A stretch of 64,000 nt of DNA. It comes from Seonamhaeicola sediminis. Lineage in GTDB: Bacteria > Bacteroidota > Bacteroidia > Flavobacteriales > Flavobacteriaceae. The stretch spans positions 62,001 through 126,000 of the forward strand of contig NZ_SMZJ02000003.1 of NCBI RefSeq assembly GCF_004358095.2, given 5' to 3'. The translations under genes and the position numbers were made by a program. Below the pieces are notes generated by a model. The model was given only the letters and a program-made list of their open reading frames with translations, was not told where the DNA came from and ran no database searches. Of the stretch, positions 38,960-47,972 are shown one piece after another (the first letter of the stretch is position 1; each line of letters opens with the position of its first letter).

Positions 38960-38977
38960 TTTATAAACTCAAGAATT

Positions 38978-39289
38978 ATGAAAAAATCAATAACACAAAA
39001 AACCATGAGTAGAGCAAAAAATAAAAGCATTGATCTAATAGATGGTGTTTTTAACATATCTGACGCAGCAGACATTATTAATAGCGTGTTAGATGTAAAA
39101 ATAAACTACCACAAGCTAAAAAGATTATCTATAACAGAAGGTAATATTAACGATCTATGTGAATACGACAATGGTAGAATTGATGAGCTTATAAAAGCGA
39201 AAGAAGATACTAGAATTTTCTTTAATGAGTTACGACAATCTGGTAAAAAGTTAAAGATTAACGGTATTATAAGTATTGAGGAAGCATAG
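38978..39289 (+). CDS. unknown soluble protein in the SbtA operon
   Basis: This 103-residue charged protein, 18 bp after the permease, has no signal or membrane segment. The sequence includes FNISDAADIINSVLDVKINYHKLKRL and repeated short helices with Lys/Glu. It shows no PII-like T-loop or other signature I recognise. Its place matches that of sbtB in cyanobacterial operons, so a regulatory role on the permease is an inference from position only. Confidence 0.65.
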   Translation: MKKSITQKTMSRAKNKSIDLIDGVFNISDAADIINSVLDVKINYHKLKRLSITEGNINDLCEYDNGRIDELIKAKEDTRIFFNELRQSGKKLKINGIISIEEA

Positions 39290-39329
39290 TAAATTCTATT
39301 TGTTACATAATAATTTAAGTTTATTAGTT

Positions 39330-39368
39330 TATAACCCCTTCATAAAATTGATGGGGTTATATTTTTTT
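39330..39368 (+). terminator. intrinsic terminator after the SbtA operon
   Basis: tataacccc (39330-39338) pairs with ggggttata (39353-39361) around a 14-nt loop, followed by seven T residues. It could also partly serve the convergent UbiA gene. Confidence 0.85.
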
Positions 39369-39385
39369 CTAAATTATTATCGTTT

Positions 39386-40363
39386 TCATATTTGTGACTT
39401 TTCAGGTCTAAAAAACAAAAATGCCTCAAAAAAAAGATAGAATATTATAATAACTACTAACCAATTAGGGTGGTTATCTAAAATCACTGCAATTTGCCAT
39501 AATATAAAGCTCCTAACTGTCATTTCAATTGGAATTGAAGCATATGATTCTTCCTTAACCTTTGCTAAATGTGCATATATCTGACCATAAATAGTTAATA
39601 TTGTAGCAATAGATGCTATGCCTATTCCAATCCCTGTTTCTACTATTAATAGAACTAAAACTGTACTTAATAAAACAATAATATCTCCAATCCACACCGT
39701 TCTATTCCAACCAAAAACAACTGGAAAAGTTTTGTATCCAGTTTCTCTATCTGCCGATATATCTTTTAAATAACCCATTAACACGAAATTGGTATAAGAC
39801 ATGAAACTTAATAAAACCAGCATTAATAATTTACTAGAAAATAACTTGGAATCTACAACAGAAATGTATCCCATTATCGGTAATAGAGCCACAATCCAAG
39901 CATTATAAAATGGTCCAACAAACCAAAAGTTCTTTTTAAAATGTGAATATGTTATTAACCCAAAAACACTTAAAGCTCCTAAGATAATATTCCAAAAATT
40001 CAAGTAAACTAAAATCACCACACTTAAAACAAGACCGAGTATACTAACTATTCTAACTGATTTGATTGAAATTACACCTTTTGATAAAGGTCGATAAGGA
40101 GCCGATATTGAATCAGTATCTGTCTGCCATGTATCTGTAAGTGCTTGCCCAAAACCATAACCCAAAAACAACGGAACAAAAGCCAAATATATTGACCATA
40201 AGTTTGTACTGATGTTTTCTGTTACAGCAATAGCTATTCCACTCAATCCTACAATTCCTGATAGGAACAATAAATATGGCCGACACTGTATTAAATAAGC
40301 TTTAAAGAATTTAAAACTAAAAATGGGATAGGTATTTTTCATCATAGAGTTATTTCTATTCAT
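39386..40363 (-). CDS. UbiA-family prenyltransferase
   Basis: This 325-residue polytopic membrane enzyme has two Asp-rich motifs of the UbiA superfamily: TDTWQTDTDS near 76-85, followed by APYRPLSKGVIS, and YLKDISADRETGYKTFP near 198-214. These bind the Mg-diphosphate of an isoprenoid donor. The APYRPLSKG pattern recalls chlorophyll-synthase and geranylgeranyl-glyceryl-type members more than the ubiquinone enzymes. It is the last gene of the seven-gene operon, 10 bp after the DAG-kinase-like gene. The acceptor is unknown but presumably lipid-like. Confidence 0.85.
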   Translation of the reverse strand: MNRNNSMMKNTYPIFSFKFFKAYLIQCRPYLLFLSGIVGLSGIAIAVTENISTNLWSIYLAFVPLFLGYGFGQALTDTWQTDTDSISAPYRPLSKGVISIKSVRIVSILGLVLSVVILVYLNFWNIILGALSVFGLITYSHFKKNFWFVGPFYNAWIVALLPIMGYISVVDSKLFSSKLLMLVLLSFMSYTNFVLMGYLKDISADRETGYKTFPVVFGWNRTVWIGDIIVLLSTVLVLLIVETGIGIGIASIATILTIYGQIYAHLAKVKEESYASIPIEMTVRSFILWQIAVILDNHPNWLVVIIIFYLFFEAFLFFRPEKSQI

Positions 40364-40373
40364 CTTTAATACA

Positions 40374-41318
40374 TTAATGCATTATATATATTGCATTAGG
40401 AACAACTGAAAACCTACAATTTTTTCCTATGAAAACCTCTCCATCTGCCTCAATAGGCATAGGCTTACCGATGAATACTTTTAAACTCTTTAGTTTATAT
40501 GTTTTCCTTTTAGAATTTGGACTAAATTCACCCTTAATAAGAGCAATTAAAGTTCTCAAAAGCTCAAACTTATTCATTCTATCACAATAGTTCAACCCTA
40601 AAACATTATCATTAAAAGATATATTTTGTTCATACCTAAAACTACCTGAAATATTTGGGTTTTTAATTACTGATAAATTAGACAAAGTAATAGTTTCGTT
40701 AATTTTATCATCTATTAATAGTTCTGCGTTATAATTCCTATATAAAAAAATAGTTTTTACAGCAGTAAAAAAAATAGCAGCATCTACCCAATATCTTTTT
40801 AGAAATTTAAGAAAAAACTTTGGATGATTAAACCTATAATTAGCTTCAGCAGTAATACCCATGCTTGCATTTATTATAAAATATCTTGTATGAAAATTCT
40901 TATTAATATCTTCGTATGTAATTTTCCCTACATCATATAATTGACAACTCTTCCAATTAATTTTCACGGGTACATTCTTCACATATTTATTAAAAGGTTT
41001 ATGAAAATCGTTGCTGGAACCCAGACCTATGCCTCCAACATATACTTGCCTAGAGTCACTTTTTTTTATATTTAATAGAACATTAAGCATATAATTCAGG
41101 CTTCCATCACCGCCTGCACTAACAAACCCATCAATTTTTTTATCATGATATAAACTCTTTATCATCCCATTAAAATCACACGGAGGCTCATATGTAATGA
41201 TTTCTGTTTCCGCAGGAAAAATATCAAGTATACTTGAACATATTTCTTCCCACTTATTAGCAGACTTTCCTTGTCTTGCATTTAGATTGACTAATATTAC
41301 TAGTTTTTTTGGTTTCAT
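40374..41318 (-). CDS. diacylglycerol kinase-like lipid kinase
   Basis: This 314-residue protein has the DAGK catalytic fold: the N-terminal VILVNLNARQGKS, the nucleotide-binding GFVSAGGDGSLNYMLN near 65-79, VYVGGIGLGSSNDFHK and, near the end, LKSLKVFIGKPMPIEADGEVF. Members phosphorylate lipid hydroxyls (diacylglycerol, sphingoid bases, ceramide). Its start codon shares one base with the stop of the MMPL gene (TAATG), so translation is coupled. In this operon it may phosphorylate an amino-lipid intermediate. Confidence 0.88.
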   Translation of the reverse strand: MKPKKLVILVNLNARQGKSANKWEEICSSILDIFPAETEIITYEPPCDFNGMIKSLYHDKKIDGFVSAGGDGSLNYMLNVLLNIKKSDSRQVYVGGIGLGSSNDFHKPFNKYVKNVPVKINWKSCQLYDVGKITYEDINKNFHTRYFIINASMGITAEANYRFNHPKFFLKFLKRYWVDAAIFFTAVKTIFLYRNYNAELLIDDKINETITLSNLSVIKNPNISGSFRYEQNISFNDNVLGLNYCDRMNKFELLRTLIALIKGEFSPNSKRKTYKLKSLKVFIGKPMPIEADGEVFIGKNCRFSVVPNAIYIMH

Positions 41319-43564
41319 TAAATATATTTTTTAAACCAGGTTAACATTAGTACGGGAGCCAAAATTAAATCCACCGTCAGAGTTATAAATACCGTTATTC
41401 CTATAAGAATTCCAAGAGTAAATACTTCCATAAATCCAGAACAAATTAATACGCTAAATCCACCTAATAAAATAAAACTAGTACCTAGTATTGCTTTGCC
41501 ACATTCTTCCAAAGCTTTTAAAATTGAATATTTCAAACTACTTCCTTTTTTTCTTTCTAATTGAAAACTACTCAGGAAATGTATGGTATCATCAATAGCT
41601 ATTACAAATCCTATGGTAAAAATAATAGAGGTTGCTCCTCTTAATTCTATACCTGTAAACCCCATTATACCCGCAACAATTAAAATTGGCACAAGGTTTA
41701 AAACTAGGGTCAAAAAAACTAATGCTACTTTTTTATATATATAGCCTAAGGTTATTGCTACAGAAATAATTGCTATTATTAATCCATAAATCATATTATC
41801 TATGCGTACTTTATGTGCTCTATCAACCAAATAATCTTTTCCAGTTATTCTTGCTTGAACTTTTGTGGTATCAATTAATGTGTTTACATAACCTAATATT
41901 TCATTATTTTTTTTATTAATATTCAACCTTCCTATGTCCTTCATTCTTCCCGAAAATTTATAAATACTATGTTCTTCATTAAATAAATAATTTCCATTTT
42001 TAAATACACCTATATGCTTATCATATTTTGAAATACTTTTTTCATCACTAGGAATAGGGTTCGTTTTGAACGAAAAAGGCTTGTAGGCTCTATGAAATAA
42101 TTTATAAAACAAAATTGGTGACTTAACTGAATTTACATAATCTAAACTATCGAGGAAATTTTGAATGTTCAAACCCATTTCTAATATATCGGGTTCATTT
42201 AATTTAATATCTTTTTTTGCTATTAAAAGCAATTCAAAATCTCTTGAGCCACCAAAGTTTTTTTCAAAAAAAGAATAATTATTAGAAAGTTCACTACTAC
42301 TTGGTACATTAGACAATTTATAGTTATTCACATTAATAAAAAAAATCGAAATAACAGAGGCAATTGATATGATTATATATGTTACCAAAACACTTTTAGG
42401 TCGACCATTAAACCATTGAGCTTTCTTAATAATCACTTTTGACAAGTTTTCAAAAAAATTACTTAGTGAAAAAGTAATTTTACTTTTAGTCATTAAGAAA
42501 AATACAGGAGTAAGAGAAACGGTTATTAAATAAACCAAAAGTATTGACAATCCAGCCTCCAAACCAAACTCTCTAATTGCTGGCATTGGAGAAATATACA
42601 TAACAAAAAAACCAATAGCTGTTGTAAAAGAGGTTACAAATGTTGTTTTACCAACTTCTTTTAACGTAACATAAAGTGCTTTTTTTTTGCAAACCTCATT
42701 TACCCTCAACGTATTGTATTTGTATGACAAATGGATGACATCTGAAATTCCAATTATTAATATTATTACTGGAAATAAATTAGCCATAATACCTAATGGC
42801 TTATTAAAGTAAGCCATAACTCCTAAAAAAATGATAAGTGAAACAAAAACGACAACCAATGGAAATATAATTGCAACAAATTTTCTAAATATTAAGACAA
42901 GTGTGACTATTAAAAAAACAAAAAACCAAAGTGTAAAATTTTTTATTTCAATAGAGAGCAAATCCTTGAAGGAAGTTTCAAGGTACTTATCACCAATTAT
43001 ATAAGAGTTTATTGTTAAACTATTTCTTAATTTTTCTAGTTTATTTAATAATACTACCGTATCTCTATTATCTAAATTATCTTCAATTTCAATCCAAACA
43101 AATAAAGCATTACCTTCTTTACTAATGAAGTATTGTGTCCATTCATAATCTTTAAAAACTTTTTTAAGATCTATGGCTATGTTGGAACTATCATCTTTAT
43201 TTAAATAATCTAATTGTGTTAAACCAAGAAACGTATTGTACGGGTAGGATAAATCAATTAATGAACTAACTTTTCTTATTTCAGCAAATCTCTTTAGACT
43301 ATCTATGAAACTTTTAGAAGTATTTAAAAAGGTTTGGTCAAAAGAAAACTTCGGATTCTCTAAAGCTATTACAAGAATATTACTATGATCTTTAAATTGA
43401 GAATTCACTTGTTTATAAAAAGTATACTCTGGGTCATTTTCGGGGAAAAACTGATAAAAATCTGTGTTATACTTTATTCGATTTAATATGGATATAGAAA
43501 AAACCGTAAATACAATTACAATTACTAGTAAAACATAACGATATTTAATCCATTGCTTTATCAT
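41318..43564 (-). CDS. MMPL/RND-family lipid transporter
   Basis: This is 748 residues from the ATG at 43564, which overlaps the upstream stop as ATGA. The two-fold RND layout shows a first helix (YVLLVIVIVFTVFSISIL), a periplasmic loop, a helix block with ILIIGISDVIHLSYKYN, a second loop, and a helix block with FTIGFVIAIDDTIHFLSSF. The GIxDxxH and AIDDTIHF motifs with acidic residues in the proton-relay helix are typical. HpnN/MmpL-type relatives export lipids to the outer membrane. Within this operon it is the likely exporter of the product. Confidence 0.9.
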   Translation of the reverse strand: MIKQWIKYRYVLLVIVIVFTVFSISILNRIKYNTDFYQFFPENDPEYTFYKQVNSQFKDHSNILVIALENPKFSFDQTFLNTSKSFIDSLKRFAEIRKVSSLIDLSYPYNTFLGLTQLDYLNKDDSSNIAIDLKKVFKDYEWTQYFISKEGNALFVWIEIEDNLDNRDTVVLLNKLEKLRNSLTINSYIIGDKYLETSFKDLLSIEIKNFTLWFFVFLIVTLVLIFRKFVAIIFPLVVVFVSLIIFLGVMAYFNKPLGIMANLFPVIILIIGISDVIHLSYKYNTLRVNEVCKKKALYVTLKEVGKTTFVTSFTTAIGFFVMYISPMPAIREFGLEAGLSILLVYLITVSLTPVFFLMTKSKITFSLSNFFENLSKVIIKKAQWFNGRPKSVLVTYIIISIASVISIFFINVNNYKLSNVPSSSELSNNYSFFEKNFGGSRDFELLLIAKKDIKLNEPDILEMGLNIQNFLDSLDYVNSVKSPILFYKLFHRAYKPFSFKTNPIPSDEKSISKYDKHIGVFKNGNYLFNEEHSIYKFSGRMKDIGRLNINKKNNEILGYVNTLIDTTKVQARITGKDYLVDRAHKVRIDNMIYGLIIAIISVAITLGYIYKKVALVFLTLVLNLVPILIVAGIMGFTGIELRGATSIIFTIGFVIAIDDTIHFLSSFQLERKKGSSLKYSILKALEECGKAILGTSFILLGGFSVLICSGFMEVFTLGILIGITVFITLTVDLILAPVLMLTWFKKYI

Positions 43565-44502
43565 AAACACCTAACATCTAAACTTATAAAATCATTTTGA
43601 TCTACAGGGAAAGTGCTACATATCTGGTAAGCATAAGAATTAATTGAAATAGGTTTTAAAACCGAATATAAGCCTGAGCTTTTAGTACAAGCTACTAACA
43701 GGTATCCAATATTTTGCTTTTCCAGAAAATCTAATATGGAGTTTACTTCGTCTTTTGAAGGCATATTATCATAAACTAAGATGCCAAAGTTTAGTTCATC
43801 TCCTTCTTTGGGGAGTTGTTTACTATATGCTTGAAAGAGGGTTAAAATATAATTGATTAACTTAATTAAAAAGTGAAGTTTTCTAATTTTTAAATGATAT
43901 ATAAGGTTTGTTTTCCAAACTCTTGGTTTTCCGTTGATAACGTAAAAATAAGACTTTACTTTTTGTTTATTTATTGGAGTATATACAGTTAATTTTTCAG
44001 AAATAGATTGGTTATAGCTTTTTTTCAATCTTCTGTTGGTTGGTATAGTGAGATACGAAAAAGGGTATTTATAGAGTTTTAGACCTAAAATTCCAGCAGA
44101 TTTACGAACTGCTTTGTTACCTTTTTTCATTGTCAGAAAGACGTTTGAGACGTTGTTAGGTAAATAAAAATTCTTATAAGCGTACATCCCCATTTTCTTT
44201 GTTAAACCTTCTCCCCTTGCATGTTTTGCTACCCTTACATCATAACAATAACCAAGATTCCTTATTGTATTATTAATGACAATTGACACAATTGAGGCAG
44301 CCAAAACACCTAATAATTCACCATTAAAATCAACTGCAAGATATATTTGATACTTTTCAAAATTCTCCGAACGCCTAACAAAAGAATTTTTAACCATTTC
44401 AAGTTGAATCCATTTTCCTTGAAGTGCATTCTTTTCTAAAGCAAGTAAAGCAGTTTCATACTTTTCTGAGTATGGAATTATTTCATATTGAAAACTGTTC
44501 AT
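43561..44502 (-). CDS. GNAT-like acyltransferase with extra C-terminal domain
   Basis: This 313-residue protein has an N-terminal half that follows the GNAT fold: IYLAVDFNGELLGVLAASIV, then YDVRVAKHARGEGLTKKMGMYAY in the acyl-CoA-binding position, and KKGNKAVRKSAGILGLKLYK. The C-terminal 150 residues are unassigned (FGILVYDNMPSKDEVNSILDF). It probably transfers an acyl or amino-acyl group. It overlaps both neighbours by ATGA (44499-44502 and 43561-43564), so it is firmly part of the operon. Confidence 0.7.
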   Translation of the reverse strand: MNSFQYEIIPYSEKYETALLALEKNALQGKWIQLEMVKNSFVRRSENFEKYQIYLAVDFNGELLGVLAASIVSIVINNTIRNLGYCYDVRVAKHARGEGLTKKMGMYAYKNFYLPNNVSNVFLTMKKGNKAVRKSAGILGLKLYKYPFSYLTIPTNRRLKKSYNQSISEKLTVYTPINKQKVKSYFYVINGKPRVWKTNLIYHLKIRKLHFLIKLINYILTLFQAYSKQLPKEGDELNFGILVYDNMPSKDEVNSILDFLEKQNIGYLLVACTKSSGLYSVLKPISINSYAYQICSTFPVDQNDFISLDVRCL

Positions 44503-45554
44503 AACTTTTCTACTAAATGAACTTTGTACATTTTAGTGCTTTCCATATTTGAAACATCTTTAATCTTATATCCCAATGCTGTAATTTTTTTGATAATATC
44601 AGTATCAATATGATTTCTTAAGTAAGATCTAAACACAAAAGCACATTTACATTTATTAGATACTTTCAAAGCTTTTATACATTTTATAACATAGTCTGTT
44701 TTATGAAAACTTAAAATATCAGACATTGATAAAAAAACATTAAAATTAAATGTTGTAGAGGTATTATCCTCAAGAAAGCTCAATGCGTCATTATTTATAA
44801 ATTGTATTTTAATCTCTCTGTTTTTTAATTTGGCCTGTATTTTTTTTAAAATTTTCCGGTTTTGAGAAGCAGGTAAAAACTCTATATCCATTTGTTTTAA
44901 TGACCCCAAAAAAACAAGATGTGCCATAAAAGATTTGTGGAATTCTTTTTTGTCAATTAATTCTTGAAAGCCATTGGTAATTAATGAGGTATCCACCCCT
45001 TTGCCAATAAATGCAGGATCTTTATTACCTAATAACAAATAACTTACTTTTTTTGAGAAAACACTTTTTACAATTTTCCATCTAAACTTTGAAAAACTAT
45101 TATAATCATTATTAAAAACTTTCATAAACGAAGGCCCTAAAAACCATTTCAATAAAGGTCTGGCTTTAGATAGAAATTGTTCGTATTGACCAATGTATAG
45201 TATCCCCTTTTTGATAAAATGATGGTTTTTACTCCAATAAATTATCGTAGAAGATTCCAATTTATTTTGGAGTTTTATAAAACACCGCATTCTTTCTCTT
45301 GAAGACATTTCTTCAGCACCAATAAATCTCAAATAGTCCTCTACATCTAGCTCACTTAATGCTACTAATTTCAATTTTAATAATTCAATAGCACTCATAT
45401 TTGTATCAACTACAAACAACTGTTCCAAGTTGGCATTATCAAGTAATGCAATGAGTCTTTCACCACTACCTGCAACTGCAATTACCGAGTTATATCCCGT
45501 GCTGCAAACTATTTCTGGTAAGGAGTCTTCGTTAACATGAGAATACCAAATCAT
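44499..45554 (-). CDS. DUF3419/BtaA-like aminocarboxypropyl transferase
   Basis: This 351-residue protein has the SAM-binding start NSVIAVAGSGERLIALLDN near 22-40 and VVDTNMSAIELLKLKL, typical of DUF3419. BtaA members transfer the 3-amino-3-carboxypropyl group of SAM to diacylglycerol, the first step to betaine lipids. The expected methyltransferase partner BtaB is not seen. The gene begins one base after the stop of the oxoamine synthase (TGA-T-ATG). A homoserine-type lipid head group is a reasonable inference. Confidence 0.8.
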   Translation of the reverse strand: MIWYSHVNEDSLPEIVCSTGYNSVIAVAGSGERLIALLDNANLEQLFVVDTNMSAIELLKLKLVALSELDVEDYLRFIGAEEMSSRERMRCFIKLQNKLESSTIIYWSKNHHFIKKGILYIGQYEQFLSKARPLLKWFLGPSFMKVFNNDYNSFSKFRWKIVKSVFSKKVSYLLLGNKDPAFIGKGVDTSLITNGFQELIDKKEFHKSFMAHLVFLGSLKQMDIEFLPASQNRKILKKIQAKLKNREIKIQFINNDALSFLEDNTSTTFNFNVFLSMSDILSFHKTDYVIKCIKALKVSNKCKCAFVFRSYLRNHIDTDIIKKITALGYKIKDVSNMESTKMYKVHLVEKL

Positions 45555-45555
45555 A

Positions 45556-46836
45556 TCATGAAGTTTTTACAGAATCTTGCCACACTTTTTCTAAACAGCT
45601 CACCAGTTTATCGATATCTTGCAACGTATGTTCTGCTGAAATGCTAATTCTGAATCGTTGATCATTTTGAGATACCGCAGGAAACTCAATGGCATTTAGA
45701 AATACGCCCATCTTATCAAGCTGAACATTTGCCTTTCGAATATTTATCCATTCTGGCACTCTAACAGAAATAATTGCAGCCTTAGGCTCTGCTGTTAGCT
45801 CAAATTTTTGAAGTTTCTCAATTGTATATCTTGTATTTTCTAAAACTTTTTTTCGTCTCCATGGTTCATTTTCAATAAGGTCTAATCCTGCTAAAACAGA
45901 TGCTATTGTAATTGGCGGAAGTGCAGCCGAAAACACATAGGGCCTAGAATAATAACGGATATAATCTATTAGATCTCTATTGGCTGACAAGAAGCCTCCA
46001 GTTAAAGCAAATACTTTACTAAACGTTCCCATAGAAATATCAATCTCTTTCTCCAGTTTAAAGTACTCTGCAGTTCCACCTCCATTTTCTCCTAATATAC
46101 CAGTACCATGTGCATCATCTAATATAAGTGCAGCACCATATTTTTTACACTTGTTTACTATTTGCGGTAATTCTGCTAAATCTCCATCCATGGAGTAAAC
46201 ACCTTCAACACAAACAAACGTTTCTTTATAGTTTTTTGATTCCAATTTAATTAAAACATCCTGTAAGGATTCTAAATTATTATGTTTAAAAGTAATGAGA
46301 TTAGCATTGTTAAGTTTAATACCATCATATAACGAAGCATGACTATATTTATCTAAAACAAAATTATTTTGCTTTGTTGAAATAGCCGAAACCAGCCCTA
46401 AATTAGCCATATATCCTGATGGAAAAATGAGGGTGCCTTCTTTCTTTTTCAGAGTTGAAAGTCTTTCTTCTAATTCTTTCATAAGAGAAGTATAACCATT
46501 CAATAAAGGAGGTCCCCCAACACCTGTGCCATATTTTTTTAAAACAATTCCTATTTTTTCCTGTATATATGGATGATTAGCAAACCCTAGGTAATTATTA
46601 GAGGCAAACATGAGCATTTTACGTTCCTTATTTAGTTCTTTATCGAACACTAACACCGTTCTTCCTGTTGCAGATACAATTATTCTTCTATATGTAAATT
46701 GCTTATTTGCTTCTAGCGAATTCAACATTACATTAAAATTGAAACTTTTATCTTTTAGTGAATTATTTCTATTCGCTTTTTCAAAATGATACAAATCATT
46801 TTTTTCCTCTGGTGTTTGTTTTAACAAATTTCTCAT
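45556..46836 (-). CDS. alpha-oxoamine synthase (AONS/serine palmitoyltransferase-like)
   Basis: This 426-residue PLP enzyme of the family includes 8-amino-7-oxononanoate synthase, 2-amino-3-ketobutyrate ligase and serine palmitoyltransferase. Features are FASNNYLGFANHP near 77-89, the ring-stacking His166 in KYSHASLYDG, DDAHGTGILG near 240-249 and the PLP lysine 274 in MGTFSKVFALTGG. An N-terminal extension of about 75 residues is longer than in BioF. It condenses an amino acid with an acyl-CoA or acyl-ACP, releasing CO2. No other biotin genes are near, so a sphingolipid- or sulfonolipid-like base is a better guess than biotin. Confidence 0.88.
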   Translation of the reverse strand: MRNLLKQTPEEKNDLYHFEKANRNNSLKDKSFNFNVMLNSLEANKQFTYRRIIVSATGRTVLVFDKELNKERKMLMFASNNYLGFANHPYIQEKIGIVLKKYGTGVGGPPLLNGYTSLMKELEERLSTLKKKEGTLIFPSGYMANLGLVSAISTKQNNFVLDKYSHASLYDGIKLNNANLITFKHNNLESLQDVLIKLESKNYKETFVCVEGVYSMDGDLAELPQIVNKCKKYGAALILDDAHGTGILGENGGGTAEYFKLEKEIDISMGTFSKVFALTGGFLSANRDLIDYIRYYSRPYVFSAALPPITIASVLAGLDLIENEPWRRKKVLENTRYTIEKLQKFELTAEPKAAIISVRVPEWINIRKANVQLDKMGVFLNAIEFPAVSQNDQRFRISISAEHTLQDIDKLVSCLEKVWQDSVKTS

Positions 46837-47852
46837 AATCGCATTTCTTTATCTAGTTTCAATAACTCCATCATATATTGTTCTGGGCTTTTAATATGTT
46901 GTTTTTCGTAAAGATTAGTTGTCTCAAAAGGATTTATTGATATGCCATCAATATTAGTAAGCAGTTTTTGTTTGTTAGTAACCTCTCCTAACCTAATGGG
47001 TCTCCAATGAATTCGTTTTGCCTCGTCCTCAAACTTCTGAACATTTTTCAAAGGAATTGTAAATAATAGTTCATATTCACCATGTGGTCCACACATAAAA
47101 ATCCAATGAGGTAAACCTGTTTCTTTACAAATTTTTAAACAAGAATTGTGAAGCATATCCTTGAATAAAATATTAAGATTAAACCCTAAGTTGTTCACCT
47201 CCATTAATTGACATAATGCAGGGAATAAACCATCACTTGTATCTATACATGAACTGGCAAATTTGCTGAGTAATTGACCTTCTTTAATTTTAGCTTTTGG
47301 TAAATATTCACTTTTAGTGTTTGATATAAAACGAGAATAAGCGTAAGAAGAGCCCAAGCCTACATTATCTGAAACATATAAAACATCTGAGGCACTCAAG
47401 CCTTTTCTCATGAGTTTATTTTCACAAAACCCAAGGGCGGTAGACCCAACCTGAAGTATGTTATTTTTATTAGTATCACCACCAAAGACATAACAACCAT
47501 AAAAATCACAAGCATCATTTATTCCCTGTTGTAAGTTTTTCAAACGAATAGCATCAAAGTGTTTTGGAACTTTTAAATCTAACAACACACCCAACACTTT
47601 AGCTCCAACTGCAGCAAGATCACTTACACTAACTGTTATGGCCATCCATCCTATTTGGTAAGCATCTTCATAAAGCCCTTCTTCAATTTCTTCTACAATG
47701 GCATCATAGGTTATTGCCAAAATTTTATCATTGTTAAAACCTATCAATTCAGCATCCGACTCGAAAATAGCATTAAGCTGAAATGGCGCTCTAGAAAAGG
47801 ATCCAACCATTGATTTTAAATTCTCATTTTCTGTAATTCTGTAATGATTCAA
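46833..47852 (-). CDS. ThiL/AIR-synthase-like ATP-dependent kinase
   Basis: This 339-residue protein has the AIR-synthase/ThiL fold: ITYDAIVEEI, VSDLAAVGAKVLG near 76-88, FGGDTNK near 122-128, and SSCIDTSDGLFPAL. These motifs bind Mg-ATP in thiamine-monophosphate kinase, but no thiamine genes are near, so the substrate may differ. The open frame starts with TTG at 47852; the first ATG is at 47810. This is the first gene of the seven-gene operon, overlapping the next by ATGA. Confidence 0.78.
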   Translation of the reverse strand: MNHYRITENENLKSMVGSFSRAPFQLNAIFESDAELIGFNNDKILAITYDAIVEEIEEGLYEDAYQIGWMAITVSVSDLAAVGAKVLGVLLDLKVPKHFDAIRLKNLQQGINDACDFYGCYVFGGDTNKNNILQVGSTALGFCENKLMRKGLSASDVLYVSDNVGLGSSYAYSRFISNTKSEYLPKAKIKEGQLLSKFASSCIDTSDGLFPALCQLMEVNNLGFNLNILFKDMLHNSCLKICKETGLPHWIFMCGPHGEYELLFTIPLKNVQKFEDEAKRIHWRPIRLGEVTNKQKLLTNIDGISINPFETTNLYEKQHIKSPEQYMMELLKLDKEMRL

Positions 47853-47972
47853 ATCTTGAAATTTTTAAACAATTAAAAGTTAAAAAAAAAGTGGCTACAT
47901 CTAACAAAATCAGGATTCGAATTATTTTTAAACCAAACAAATGACTACTGATAAAAAACGCCTCTCATAAAA

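Noticed and set aside
46833-47852. Thiamine biosynthesis role for the ThiL-like gene
   Set aside because: No other thiamine genes or TPP riboswitch are nearby; the gene is coupled to lipid-type enzymes instead.
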